A stretch of 64,000 bases of DNA from Parietaria judaica (lineage: Eukaryota; Streptophyta; Magnoliopsida; Rosales; Urticaceae). Each line of letters opens with the position of its first letter. The stretch's first letter is position 1. The notes under the pieces were generated by a model. The model did not search any database. It saw only the letters and a program-made list of their open reading frames with translations, and was not told the DNA's origin. The stretch covers positions 30,102,001 through 30,166,000 of the forward strand of contig OX940860.1 of NCBI GenBank assembly GCA_954871525.1, read 5' to 3'. Positions 45,512 to 58,110 of the stretch are shown here, in pieces. The translations under genes and the position numbers were made by a program.

Positions 45512-45931
45512 GGGTTAATGACGGCGAAAATACCAAAAGTTTGGTCAAAGAACCTCTAGTGTACTTAAAGTTTAAAAGTAGTGGTAAACATACCCAAAGT
45601 GGCAATTGGGGAGTTGACCACTCCATTCTCGTAACGCCGTTAACTTACTCGTTAACTCTGGCCACATGGACAATCAATTAGTTGTATTAAATAATATTAA
45701 TTAGGGGTTTAATTCGTTGTTTTGTCGTAAACGAGGCTGATGCGGGCTCGTCCACGTGGCAAAAATTGTTATGTCAGCAACCCACGTTTGTCCGTGTGGC
45801 CAGTGTTAACGGGTAAATTAACGATGTTACGAGAATGGAGTGGTCAACTCCCTAAATATGACTTTGGGTATTTTTACCAACACTTTTAAACTTCAAGTAC
45901 ACGAGGAGGGGTTCTTTGATCAAACTTTGAT
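45512..45931. mobile_element. Right-truncated copy of the long-TIR MITE
   Basis: It begins GGGTTAATGACGGCGAAAAT and is co-linear with the element at 33424-33892, including CCATTCTCGTAACGCCGTTA and the mirrored GAATGGAGTGGTCAACTCCC. The last 30 bp of the right arm (the TTTTTGCCGTCATTAACCC end) are lost after CAAACTTTGA. Confidence 0.6.
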
Positions 45932-46404
45932 ATATGTAAATGCTGAGTATATTGTTTAAAGTTATGTGTGTGTTTTAACTTTTACGAAATACTTTTTGTT
46001 TTTTCAGTAGTGAGGAAAGACTTCTAGTATAGGAGAAAGAACATCTCCAAGATCCTCGAAGTTGAAAAGTTAAAACATTATTTTCATGTTAAGACTGATA
46101 AATGTTCTCTTGAATTTTTGTCCGGTCCTAGTTTTTTTACTTTCGAAATTCGAATTTGGCCCCAACTTTAATAAGGCTCGAATTTTTTTCTTCTTCTTCT
46201 TGAATTGTGTTGAAATAGCAATTTAGTATAGAACAATTAAATAAACTATATTTTTTCACTGGTTATACAAAATTATTATAAATATTAAATATTGACCAAA
46301 TTGATTGTCGTTTGTCATCAAACGACGGGATCCTTCCAAACTCGATGTCGTTTAGCTATCCGTTGAATACAGGTAGCCAACAAGCAGTGTCTTGTGTGGC
46401 TGAA

Positions 46405-48092
46405 ATGAAGTCTCTCTCACTCCCTCTCTTCCCTCTCCAAATCCCGCCTTCGCTCCCGAAACGCGCCATTCGCGTGTCGTTTTCGTCTTCGTCGCCTCCT
46501 CCACAGCAGGTCCGACCAGTTTCTTCGTCACTTGGGGTCCATTCTCTCAACTTCAGCACTGAAATTGACTGCTTACTGCTCTCTCTTCAGGTAAAACATG
46601 GAACCGAAGCTTCTTCTTTGTCATCCTCTTCGGGAAGCGAATACAAACACGGCGTCTTCGATGACATGTTCCTCAACCTTTTCCGCGCCAAAATGGTTCA
46701 GGTGAGGAATTTGAAAGCGAATTCTTCGACAGGAGGATCGCGATCGATCGTTCGAAAATTTGAAAATCGCAGGAAGTTGGATGGGATTCGGAGAAAGCTG
46801 GGTATGACGGGCTGATTGAAGTTGCGAATCGTCTCGTCATGAAAAGCAAATCCAATTCCGACACGAAAGAAGCTGGGGTACGTGCGCGAATGATCTCTTT
46901 GGAATGAAAAACGAGCGGCAATAGTCCCTCTATTACGTATTTTACACGGTTTTATTCCTTCAAAATTTACGCGAACATAAATTCAAATAGGTAAGGATAT
47001 TGATATCGCTGTTTCCTCCGTGGCTGTTAGAGCTCTACAAAATGCTTGTAGCGCCTTTAGCTGGGGGAAAAGTGGCCGCGGTTATGGTCGGTGAGTTTGA
47101 GTTTTTTGTTTTGCTCATTTCCGGAGTGTCACAATTGTGCTATCCTCTTACGTTTTTTTGTTTACTTTGAAGCAAGGGTGACTGCATTGACATGCCAGTG
47201 GCTGATGGGGCGGTGCTCGGTCAACTCCGTTGAGCTTCCCAACGGAGCTTCCATCGACTCCGGGGTTCAAGTCGATGATTTTTCTCTTGTTTGTTTACGG
47301 CGATTCCTAGACTAAATTGATTTGAACATTTTGGATTGATAGGTGTTTGTGGAGAAATGCAAGTACTTGGAAGAGAGCAAATGCGTAGGGATTTGCATTA
47401 ATACATGTAAACTTCCAACACAGGTGGGTTTCATACTTGGACCGAAAACCGAGTTTTCTGGGGTTTTCCTCCCAATCCCCGTTTTCCGATAATATCAATA
47501 CCCGATAACGGTACAGGTCTTTCCGTAATCAGTCACCTAGATCAGTAAAAAGACCGATTTTAGACCAGTATTTTAAGGTTTTGATAATATAAAAATAAAA
47601 ATATAAAATGAGCTATATAGAGATATAAAAAACTTGGACCCACAAATACGGTTACCGGTTTAAAATTGGTACCAGTAACCGGCTATAAACCGAGAGTCGG
47701 GAAAGAAAAAATCACCACTAGTTGTCGGGTGGTTTTTATTACAATGATTTTCTGTATGGTTCAGTCTTTCTTCAGTGATTACATGGGAGTCCCGCTACTG
47801 ATGGAACCGAATTTCGAAGATTATAGCTGTCAGGTAACGAGATCTCACTGTCTATTTTCTAACTGGCCAAACAGATCGTCTAACCTTTCACTCTCGGTTC
47901 GGACGATGAAACCATTTATCGATTACTGAAATCGTCTAGGTGTAATGGCAGTTTAAATTTGGCGTTGTTCCTCCATCGGTCGAAGAAGATGCGGTTTTGA
48001 AAGAGCCGTGCTTGGAGATTTGCCCTAACGCGACTCGGCGCAGAGCACTCTCCAGCAGCAGAAAAACAGAGCAATGCCCCAAGGCTTCATAA
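46405..48092 (+). CDS. D27-like beta-carotene isomerase, chloroplastic
   Basis: Seven exons (46405-46701, 46773-46877, 46991-47090, 47173-47264, 47343-47423, 47765-47833, 47952-48092) give 294 residues. The ATG at 46405 starts MKSLSLPLFPLQIPPSLPKR, a plausible plastid transit peptide; an in-frame ATG at 46345 is an alternative. The mature part has FDDMFLNLFRAKMVQEVGWD, the VARVTALTCQWLMG block and a Cys-rich segment (KCKYLEESKCVGICINTCK). It continues with LPTQSFFSDYMGVPLLMEPN, FEDYSCQFKFG and CLEICPNA, the order seen in D27/DUF4033 iron-containing carotenoid isomerases. D27 makes 9-cis-beta-carotene for strigolactone synthesis. The EVGWD and VEKCKYLEES wording suggests the D27-like paralogue clade, whose products are less settled. 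The exon 4 donor could be 6 bases later. Intron 5 contains GGTTACCGG repeat debris. Confidence 0.88.
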
Positions 48093-48536
48093 TGTTTATA
48101 TAGCTATTCCTTAATTTTAACTTTGAAATCATTTATATTTTAATTTATATATTGATCTTGTCCAAGTGGATCACCTTGATACGCTGTATATAAACATTCA
48201 CCAATAAGAAAAATACAATCATCGAAGCTACTTTACGGTACACCGGTTTCGTGAAAGCCGGAAAGAGAAGTGAACCAATCAGAATAACGGTCGTCTTTTT
48301 TCGGAATCTATCAACATTTTAAACTCTAAAAAATAGAAGATAATTTCACTATGCAAATTTTGTGGTACAGAGTATATAAACAAAACAAAACAAAAAAATT
48401 GCAAATGGTGATTTCATCAGGCTGTTAAATAAGACAGAAAATCGAAACAGCTAGATTCGTAAACAGCTCACCAATAAATATATTGTACAGATATAAAATT
48501 CTTCCATTCATGCCGGAAGGGGCCGTCCTATTAATC
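48093..48536. other. Convergent 3' region between D27-like and RH24-like genes
   Basis: Holds the 3' ends of two convergent genes; nothing else recognised. Confidence 0.5.
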
Positions 48537-49661
48537 TTATCGATCCCAGCCAGACGCCCGCCTCCTTTCTCTCGGCTTATCTCGAGAGCTGCAAACACGA
48601 GCAAGATATGAATTTCAAGACCATGTGTATATAGCACAATATCACGAGTCTCGATAGAATATAAATTAGCTTTAGTGATGATATTCTGAAATGTCTAGAA
48701 TCGACGAGGATATTATAGAATATCGAGTTCTAATCGTATTATCGTTGTAATTATTAGAAATATTATTCTCTAGGTTACAGTATTTTTAGCATAAAATTGT
48801 ATTTAATAAAAGGTAATTGCCTTATGGAATTAATAAACGGTAAGAGTAAAACATATTAGTATTACAAACCTTTCCCTTTCCGAGCTCTTTTGACCGGAAT
48901 TCCCACCGGGGTTATGGGCAGAGGAGGCGCTCGTCCCTGTCGGCGGACTGAAAGCTGAAGAAACCGTTGTCTGAGTTCTATATATCTCTCCACCAATGGA
49001 GCCACCCGACACAAATCCACGCAATGCCGGTCTACTATTGGCAGATGAACTTGGAAGGGGTCCCGAGCTCTGAGCCGGTGAGTTTGACGAAGCGGAGACA
49101 AAGCTGCTCTTAAATTGGGACATCATTCCGGTCTTTAGAGACTTTATAGTGGAAGACCGCGTAGGAGCGGTGTTAGATATGGTATTATTTGATTCTGAAC
49201 CATATCCAATGCCCAAACCAAAATCCACTCCACGAACGCCTCGGCCGCCACCACCGCTGCCACCACCACCGCCACTTCCTTTGCCTTTTCTCCCACCTAC
49301 AAAATGCATTTTTTTTTAATTACTATTTTAGCATAAAATAATATGATTAAATTAAATGAGTATCTTCATTTTAAGAAGTTAATTTTATCATAATCAAATA
49401 ACCATGTAAGCAAAAATAACAATAATTATATGGGCAACAGTATCTGCTGCCATGCTACCTTTTCTCCGAGCGTCACGTCTGGATCTGAATCTTCCGTCCT
49501 GAATATTGTAAGAAGAAACGGTATTCAGAAAAATATGGCAATTTATGGTATGTTTTTCAGCATGGAAACCGTTTATATTGATAGTTTCATGAGCGAGAAA
49601 AGAAAAGGATGAGTTATAACTGTATGTTGATCGAAAGCATGAAATAAATCAATCAATAAGA

Positions 49662-49706
<45 letters not shown>

Positions 49707-51653
49707 GAGCACCTTCATAGCAAGATCCATAAGCTCCTGAGACGCATTCTGACCAGCGGCGATCAGACTATTCACCAATTCACCGGCAAAACGAGCCTCT
49801 TTTTGTGTTAAGAGAGTGTACGCTGTCCCGTCTTTGTCACCGGCACGACCCGTTCTTCCGACACGGTGAACGTGCATGTCCATGTCTCTCGCAACATCAA
49901 AGTTGACCACCGACTTTATTGACTTTATGTCAAGACCACGTGCAGCTACATCAGTGGCGATGAGTACGTGGTATACACCGGATTTAAACTTCTGCAGAAT
50001 CTCCATTCGGGAAGATTGGTCTTTGTCTCCATGAAGAGCAGCAACCTTAAAACCTAGCCGAGATAGCTGAGTTTCAATTTCATCTACGGAGGCTTTTTTC
50101 GAAGCGAACACTAGGACGTCGCCTTGATCAATCATTCCCGGCAGCTTTTCGAGAAGCCATGGAAGCTTCTCAGCGTCGGAGGGAATCACGTCAACAACTT
50201 GTGTGATATCTTCATTGGCCACTCCGACCTCACCCACGGTGATCCTTATGGGGTCAGTGAGAGTCTCCCTAGCTAACTTTTCGACTTTGTAAGGCATAGT
50301 TGCAGAAAACAATAGCGTTTGGCGATCAGGCCTAATCTGACCGACGATTGACCGAATCTGAGGTTCGAAACCGAGGTCAAACATCCTATCAGCTTCGTCA
50401 AGCACCAAATACGTGGCCCTTGACATGGTTAGCGCTTTCATTTTAAGCAAATCAATCAACCTCCCCGGAGTGGCAACAACGATTTCACACCCCGCCTTAA
50501 GCTCTCTGAATTGCTCGAGTTTGGACATTCCGCCATATACAGCAGATACCCGTATCCCGTGCGATTTTGAAAATTTCTTGCACTCCAAGTAAATTTGGTG
50601 AGCTAATTCTCTAGTGGGTGCGCATATAACACCAATCGGACCCTCTTCTTTCGCGAGCTCAGGCTGGTCCATGATATGAACTATCATGGGAAGAACAAAA
50701 GAAGCAGTCTTACCCGAACCCGTCTTCGCTATACCGATGACGTCATTCCCTGAAAGCACAATAGGAAAAGCTTGGCACTGAATCGATGTGGGCTTTTCGT
50801 AACCTTGTTTCTTGATCGCGCTCATTAGCTGTGCTGAAAAGCCACAATCTTCAAACGTCTTTACCGGCCTGGGAACATCGAAACCCGACACGCGAATGGC
50901 CAAGCTCTTTCGATAATCCGCAACATCTTGCTCACTCATCCCTAAGAAAATAACTAGAGTATGAGATACAATCGAAAACCAAAAAAAAACCAATGCTTTC
51001 AAGTTTCAACAGTTTTAAGAGCTTCCTATGAAAAATCAAAATCACATTGCCAAGAAATCGTAGTGTTTACCAGATATCGAATCCTTCTCCTCGTAGAAGT
51101 CCTTGTTGAAAGGCTCGTAATCAATCGCGCTGTGATCTAGAGCCGGAATCGGCTCGATTTTCCTCTTATCCGTCACCACCGGATTATCGTCGGAATCGTA
51201 CTCGACCATACCTGCATCGACCGCCTTCGCCGCCGCATAAACCTCCTCATCGGAATTGTACCCCGCTCGGAGCGCCTCCGAGGCCAGCGCAAGCCCGACG
51301 TCCTTCTTCGCCCTCAGAAAACTCTCCATCGGATCGTCCTCGTCGTCGTCCCGGTACTTATCCACCTTCTCCTTCACCCGCGCAGGCGGAGGCGCCGCCA
51401 CCTCCTCCTGAATCCCCGCCATGAACGCGTCGAGGGGGTCGACCTCGCCGTCGTCCTGGGCATGGTCAGGTGCTCCGGCGCCGGGTTCGCCGTCGGCGTA
51501 GTCGATGTCGTCGAGGTCGGCATCTTCGTAGTTGTCATGGCCGTGGGAAGGAGGGACGTAGAGGCGCTGAGGCGGTTGCTGGGCGCGCTCGAAGTCGAAG
51601 GTGGACTGTCGGTTGATTCCGAAGCCTTCGAAGCCGAATTTCCTCTTCGACAT
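48537..51653 (-). CDS. RH24: DEAD-box RNA helicase RH24-like (DDX42 family)
   Basis: Five exons (51653-51071, 50941-49713, 49498-49459, 49296-48870, 48588-48537) encode 776 residues. An acidic N-terminus (SKRKFGFEGFGINRQ, then Asp-rich) precedes the helicase core. The Q motif is GYEKPTSIQCQAFPI. The other motifs are AKTGSGKT (I), PTRELAHQ (Ia), TPGR (Ib), DEAD (II), SAT (III), ATDVAARGLDI (V) and HRVGRTGR (VI); all are intact. A Gly-rich tail (GSGGGGGSGGGGRGVRGVDF) and the last residues RRRASGWDR match plant RH24. Human DDX42 is a U2-snRNP/SF3B-linked RNA helicase, so a role in splicing is inferred. Exon 3 is only 40 bases. Intron 2 starts beside a (TA)n run (49662-49700), and reading through it adds a false Ile-Tyr tail. 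The ORF starts with the first ATG (MSKRKFG). Confidence 0.94.
49662..49701. repeat. (TA)n microsatellite in RH24-like intron
   Basis: TA run immediately downstream of the exon 2 donor on the gene strand. Confidence 0.9.
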
Positions 51654-52250
51654 GGATTGCGATTCGAAACCCTAATTTGGCTGATCGGAGAAGAAGCTGT
51701 GCCTGTGTGAAGAAGCTCAGCGAACAGAGACTGACATTTTGGGAATCTTGGGAACGCAACGCTTGAACAAGGGACCGAGCGAGGATCATATATACGACAT
51801 TGAAAAGAACAATCAAGTAGAAACGACTTCAAAAATAAAAATACTCTTGAAAGAAACGGACTAAAAATATATACGATCGAAACTCAGGAGGAATACACAA
51901 GAATTCCGCATTAGCGACCTAGTCCGTTACTCTATTTTGTATCTATAATTGGCACATTTATACTCAAAGATCAATCAACACAACACGACTTACTTAGTTG
52001 ATAAATAGCTAAAGATAAACTTCTTTAGAATATACCACTATGTCAAATCATTATTTTACGCTTTTTTATATATATATATATATATTTACGAGGGAGATTG
52101 AGCTAGTAATTAACGAGATTCAACCATGCGTATAATTACAACATATGATATAAAAGCGGAATTCTTTCGTATAATTCCGAGATTTGTGAGGTAATTGTTC
52201 ACCTTCGCCATTGAATTCGTTTTTTCATTATTATTTTAAATGCAATAGTA
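51654..52250. other. Intergenic sequence upstream of RH24-like
   Basis: Probable 5' leader and promoter of the RH24-like gene. Short TA run at about 52068-52085. No gene seen. Confidence 0.5.
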
Positions 52251-52407
52251 CAATAAAACCTCTATAAATTAATATTGTTAAGATCGGCGAATTTTATTAT
52301 ATTATCGAGGTAAAATTTAGTCATGTTAGTTAAAACTGAGACCATACAAAAGTATTATTTTGTCGAAATTACTAATTTATCGAATATTAATTTAACGAGG
52401 TTTTTAA
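52251..52407. mobile_element. Short degraded Emigrant/pogo-like MITE
   Basis: TA precedes CAATAAAACCTCTATAAATT on the left. The right end reads AATATTAATTTAACGAGG followed by a decayed TTTTTAATTT. Same family as 40427-41125, but only about 157 bp long. Confidence 0.65.
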
Positions 52408-53386
52408 TTTTTAAATATTGTTAAAAGAAAAAAAAAACAAATTTTAAACAAGCAAGGAAGCAAGATTATGTCTGACACGGGGCGCTGCGCACGAGGGAAG
52501 AAAAATAACGGCCACTCACTAACATACGCGGAGGGGTGCGCAGCGAGAGGCTTAAGCTGCACCATAAAATTGCAGCGTAAACCGCGAATTAATAGGAAAG
52601 AAGAAGAGAACAAAGCAGGAAGGAGGAGAGAGATTGAGTTCCCACCGACCGAGTCCGACCGAGTCGCGAAATAAAAAGAAAAGAAAAAAGGAAAGTCGAC
52701 AAATTAAATAAATAAAAAAAGAAAATAAAAATACAGAGGTGAGAGTGAAGGAGCGAGCAAAGGAAAGGACTTTGGGCTTCATCATGGTGAAGTCGATTTT
52801 TATCTTCCTTATCATCGCTTTCTCTCTCCTCTCCCCTCCCAAACTCTCTCTCTCTCCCCTAACCCTAACCCTAGCCCTCGCCGGATTCGCCCTCCTCTCC
52901 TCGACCTCGCCGGAATCGCCCCTCGAGATCGGATTCTCTCCCGGAGCTCTCGGCGGTTCGGGCTTCCGGGAATCGGCTGATTGGTTTCTTCGCGCCATTT
53001 TAAGGTATTGGTTTGTTTCGCTTCCTGGAATTTCTATGGAGTCCGATTGGTTGGTTGTTGTTCTGATTCGTTTCGCTGTTAGTACATTTTCTGAATTCTT
53101 TTTCGTTTCTTTTGCTTCTCTGATTGAGAATATATCTTGAGCTTTCTAATTCTCGTTGTTATTTAGCTTCTTTTCGATCTGCTAAGAGTCATTCTTCTTG
53201 CTTTGGGTGGTTTGTTATGAATGTAATGCTTTGTAGTTTGTATGTACCATTGGCGTCATGGATATATTTTGTATATTTGCTTTTTGGGTCAATTGGCGTA
53301 TTGATTACACATGTTTCATTACTTTATGCGTGTAGATTTTACCGCGTTTTAAGGCGTCGGTCTTTCCCGACGATTGAAGTCTCCTT
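52408..53386. other. Upstream region and 5' leader of the INO80B-like gene
   Basis: The sequence carries CT- and CCTAACCCTAACCCTAG (about 52857-52873) stretches and a candidate 5'-UTR intron (donor near 53005, acceptor near 53336). An upstream ORF from 52784 (MVKSIFIFLIIAFSLLS) is hydrophobic and Leu/Ser-rich; it looks like translated CT-rich leader and not a gene. The CCCTAA units here resemble the short telo-box promoter motif of plant housekeeping genes. Confidence 0.45.
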
Positions 53387-55716
53387 ATGGAAGAGTCTGG
53401 CGGGGCCACTCGGTTTAATGGTATGAGCGCTGCGGTGAAGAAGAAGAAGAGGAGCCATACTTTCCGTCGAGTCAAACCCGATTCGGAGTCATATGTTGAA
53501 ACTAATGAAGAGTCGTCGACGCCGCCTTCTGACGATGTTTATAAGGGTTCGAGCGATGAGAATGGTGGTTGTGATTCGAATTCAAACAGGAAGGAATTCA
53601 GTCTCAATCAATGTGTCTCCAGAGTTTCCACTTCTGCTGTTCCTCAGAAAGAGGGGTTCACTTCGAATTACAGTAGTGAATCGAGCCGATCTGGGTCCAA
53701 TGGTAAACGCTCAAGTGAAGGCGTTCTTGCACCAGCTAATTGGAAAAGCACAAGCCCAATGAACAATGTCGTTGAATCGGAATCAGTGAACACAGATATG
53801 GTTGGTGAGAACCCTAATTACAGGCAACTTGGAGGAGCGGCCGATGGATTCGGAAGCGAAAGCAAGGTTAAAAAGGTCAAACTCAGGGTTGGTGGTGTGA
53901 CACGTACTATCCAAGCCAATTCAGCCTCCAATGGGGCCTCTAGATTGCGGCACAAGAATAGTATCGAGGTATTAATTTGTCTCTCTCATCTGACTTATCG
54001 GTTATCATGGCATGTAGTCACCGGCAATGCCCGTTTCAACGCTTAGAGTTTGTGATATGCTTAATCAAGAATGCAGTTAATTCCAAATCTTTATCATTAT
54101 GAATTTCTTAATGAGAATCTGGCTAATTTTGGCTGTATAAATGCTTTTATGGCAGGAAAATCCCGAAGATTACGTATCCTCCTCGGATAAAAGACGCGGC
54201 TTACAAGGAATTCCGTGGAAGGATTTCTCAAGAGAGGGTTTTACTCTTGGAAGGGACAATCCAGTGATGGGAAAAGCTTTCAGTAGGAAGGAAGGCGACA
54301 AATCTGAATTGGTTCGTAAGAGCAAACGGGTTCCTAAGAAGCGTGTTCTTGTTGGAGAATTTGATGAAGACGACGAAGAGGACGACGAGATCAGGTACTT
54401 GGAGAAACTTAAGATATCAAAGATTTCTGGAGGCTACAGAGACGTGGACGACGAGCCCAGGAGGAAACACAGAAAGCTTTCTCTGGTTTCCAACATTGAA
54501 AATGGCGATGGGTCAAGGTCGATCCAAGATGGAAAGAAGAAGTCGAAATCAGGGGACACCGAGTACGAGGAAGAAGAAGATTCGGCATCTGATGGTGAAA
54601 TTGGCGGTAAGAATAAAGCAAAAAAGCAGAGGAAGGAACCTCTAGATTCTTTGATGGACGAGAAGAGGGAAATTACGTTAACGACTCGTCAAAGGGCGCT
54701 TCAGTCGAGCAAAGACTCCTCATCCTCTCCCGGGGCAAGCTTAATCGAGTTTCCAAATGGTCTACCACCCGCTCCTCCAAGAAGTGAGCTCTTCTTTTCT
54801 GCATGGTTTTTCAAATTTTTTTACATAATTAATGTTTTCACGAACTAGTCCTTAGCTTTCTCGATTTCTACAATATTTAACCCGGTATATATTTTTATTT
54901 GTTGCAGAACAAAAAGAGAAGCTGACGGACGTGGAGCAGCAACTAAAGAAAGCCGAGGCTGCTCAGAGACGGAGAGTGCAAGTGGAGAAGGCTGCTAGGG
55001 AATCCGAGGTTTTGACCTTATTACTCATTTCACTCTAACTTTTTCTATGTCAGGTTGAAGAAACCGTATTTTACTAATTGGGTTTAATTTTTTCACAGGC
55101 CGAGGCAATTAGGAAGATTCTCGGTCAAGATTCTAGCAGGAAGAAGCGAGAAGATAAGATCAAGAAGCGCCAGGAAGAGATGGCACAGGTATTATTTTAG
55201 TCATTAAATTGATACTCACGGGAAAAGTGAACAACCAGTTGCGGCATAATGAACCCTAACCAAACCCTTAAAAGACTAATCTATCCTTAATCAAGCCTGA
55301 AGATCAATCACCCCTTAATAGTTTTTGAACATTGTTCGTTTGCTTTGCAGGAGAAAGCCGCTAACGCATTGCTGAATGCTTCGAGCACAGTCAGATGGGT
55401 GATGGGTCCGAACGGCACTACAGTCACATTTCCCGAGGAAATGGGTCTACCGAGTCTCTTTGACCCGAAGCCCCACAGGTAAATCTTCAATATCTTTGTG
55501 TTGGCTGATGACGATCTTCACAAATTTTGCGTTTAACTATGTTCCAAACGTTGTTTTTTATGAATCTTCAGTTATCCTCCTCCTCGGGAGAAGTGCGCGG
55601 GTCCTTCGTGTACGAACGCTTACAAATATCGGGACTCGAAGTCAAAGCTTCCGCTCTGCAGCCTCCAGTGCTACAAAGCAGTTCAGGAACGGACTCGAGC
55701 TGAAGCTACGTGCTGA
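53387..55716 (+). CDS. INO80 complex subunit B-like protein (PAPA-1 and HIT zinc finger)
   Basis: Six exons (53387-53968, 54156-54783, 54908-55008, 55099-55188, 55351-55478, 55572-55716) encode 557 residues. The Ser/Asn-rich N-terminus holds a KKKKRSHTFRR basic motif, and VKKVKLRVGGVTRTI precedes an acidic/Lys-rich middle (FDEDDEEDDEIRYLEKLK). The coiled-coil PAPA-1-like segment includes LTTRQRALQSSK and KAARESEAEAIRKILGQDSS. A C-terminal HIT-type zinc finger follows (PPPREKCAGPSCTN ... LPLCSLQCYKAVQ). This is the architecture of plant INO80B/Ies2 proteins, subunits of the nuclear INO80 chromatin remodeller. The start ATG lies just after a leader-like region. All phases are consistent. Confidence in the family is high; no symbol is standard. 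Confidence 0.9.
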
Positions 55717-57060
55717 TGCCGAAAAGCATGCCCGTTTTTTTGTTTATTATGGCGATTCTGTGGTGATAATGTGGCATTTATAACTCAATTTAATGGAGAT
55801 GAATACAAATTGAGGCTTTTATTTGGTATCTGTTCATCTTCATGTATGGAAATGTGATTTCCTTTTGCGTATTAAAAAGTTGTCGTTTACTAGTTCAAAG
55901 CACTAAACAATATTTTGCATGTGTAAAAATGTCTTAAAACATGTCGTTTAGTAGTGCTACGTGCTTAAACGACGATTAAAATGCTAAACTGTCGTTTCCA
56001 CAAAAACTGTCATTTTCCCACAAATTTAACTACCAAATAGCTCGCAGACAATGCAAAGTATCATTTTCATTGTCGTTTTGATAGTTTCTTATAATGCCGT
56101 TTCTATTGATGCCATTTTCAATAACTCTCATTTGTATGAAAAGTGTCGTTTTCACACAAATTTGACTACCAAATAACTCAATTTCTCTATAATATATGGT
56201 TGATCATCATTATCATAAAAGCGTTAGCTTTTAGTTTTGACTTTAAAAATTTCTTCCATATCGAACTCTATACAACCCCATTATAAATATGGATAATTAT
56301 TTTTTGAATTATAGTTTATAATTAAATGTGCAATTTGAAAATATAGTTTTAGTTTCACAATTACGTGTCATAATATCCATTGCTCTTATGTGGATGATAA
56401 TATATTATCTTACATTCTCCATTCAATCAAATCATCTAATTATTTTGTCTTTGCTAATCAACAATTTTAATAGTTATTGCAATTTTTGTTAGGGTTGATG
56501 AACAAAATGATTTTGTTCATTTTGTGTCAATTTTTTTTAATAAAAAAACTGCCCATTATGTATACTTTTTACTCTCACAATGGGTAGTTTTTAAAAAAGT
56601 TTGACATAAAATAGGTATTTTGTACCATTTTATTTTTTAATTGAAGAGTACCTTACAAATAAATCGGGTGAGCCTATAGAGGACAATTTAACTCAGCCAC
56701 GATATACGAAAAAGTCAAAACACAAGAAAAAATGTGTTTCGGGTGACTTGAATGAATTTCTATTCAATTTAAAAATCCATGATTATCTCGATTAAATAAC
56801 AAGCGAATAAAACATAAACAAGAAATTACTATTATTTTTAATTCATATATAACTTAGTTTTCTTAATTAAGTTCAAAGCTGATTTTTTTTGTTGTCCTTA
56901 GAAAATGTTGATGCAGAAAAATGCTTCAAACATTCAGCGGCCCAATAGCTCGTGTTGGGCCGAGCCCAATATCGTCTTGTTGACTTTTATGACTTTCGGG
57001 CTTGGGCTCCTGGACCCTCCTCTGACTCAATGTTCAGAAATCCGTGGTAAACTCCACTAC
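55717..57060. other. Intergenic sequence with GTCGTTT-rich stretch
   Basis: No gene is supported. From about 55880 to 56150 the sequence repeats GTCGTTT/AAACGAC and contains two near-copies of an ACAAATTTGACTACCAAATA block (about 56020 and 56158). The rest is AT-rich. Confidence 0.55.
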
Positions 57061-57061
57061 C

Positions 57062-58110
57062 TGTCGCTAATAGGGCCAGGACTTGGCCTGGCCCGGATTA
57101 CAGGTTCGGAACACCAAAAACAGATTCCTGACAACCGTGTATGGGGGGTCACAGTATCGACTTTCCAGTGAACCCTGGTGGACCAGACCCTCAACCGGCG
57201 TCACGGGGACAGATCCGGGTCCTCGGTCTATCCGCGTAGTCAGTATATCTGCCGGAGATACAATACCAGTGGATAGAACGAACACCCCACGGATCTAGAA
57301 CCTTGGCAATGAGGGTTTTAGATTGTGCCATAATTTTCTCCAGAGCTTCCGCTCAAATGTGTTTTCTCCCTCTCTCAGCACCTGAACAAAACAACACCCG
57401 AGATCAGGGAGAACCCGGGGGGGGGGGGGTACCCCCTGATTCACCTCCGACGCTCAACATTAGAGTGATATTTGAGGGGAGGCGAGTTTTAGAGGGAGTA
57501 AAGAGAGTTTAGGGCAAGTTCTCGGGGTGAGAATCCAGTTCCCGTTAAGTGAAAACCGAGCTCCTATTTATAGGAGGGTCCGGGGGTTAAAACGTGAATA
57601 AATATTACTCTGGGAAGCCCCCGGGGGTAATATTATATGTTTTTTCGGGTCCCCCGGACGTGGCCGATCCAACGCCGCAATCGGCTCGGCGATCTGACGT
57701 CGGACGCGCCCTCACACGCGGCTACAGTGCCGGTGACGCAAGACCACGCGCGAGAGGACCAGGGCTGACGTCAGCGCCTGCGTCAGCGCACGCGTGGCGC
57801 GTTTTGGTTGGCTGCAGGCATCCCTCGCGACCAATGAGCTGCCGACACGTGGCGGGGTCAAATGTGACCCTTGGTGGGCCTGCTGGGTCGTCTGGCGCGT
57901 GTTAGGTGGCTCTTGGGTGCCGTGGGGCCCACTCGGGTGACCCTTGGGGCCTGTGGGGCCCGCCCGGGTGTTTCCCGGCGTGTCTCGGAGGCCCTGGGTG
58001 TTTCTCGAGGCCATTTTTTTACAAATTTTATATCGATTTCGGGTATTTCAATATTTTTGGGATCATCTTGACCCTTTATTTTTCGAAAACGGGCTTCCAG
58101 TGAATAATTT
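57062..58110 (-). repeat. Probable solo LTR or LTR fragment (gypsy-like), GC-rich
   Basis: This roughly 1-kb block is much more GC-rich than its surroundings. Read on the minus strand it has a TATA box (CCTATAAATAGGAG, near 57560-57573), a leader with CTCTTTACTCCC and then TTGAGCGTCGGAGGTGAAT (near 57445), a phrase common at the R/U5 part of plant Ty3/gypsy LTRs. A poly-G run lies at 57418-57429. Near 57915-57980 two imperfect copies of GTGGGGCCCNCNCGGGTG occur. No gag or pol flanks it, which suggests a solo LTR. Exact ends and target duplication were not resolved. Confidence 0.45.

Noticed and set aside
52784..53002. Hydrophobic ORF starting MVKSIFIFL upstream of INO80B-like
   Set aside because: CT-rich leader sequence translates to Leu/Ser/Pro runs. 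It sits before a likely 5'-UTR intron and has no domain. At most it is an upstream ORF.
57594..58071. Several GC-rich ORFs on both strands
   Set aside because: All lie in the probable LTR; high GC makes stops rare. No domain is recognisable.
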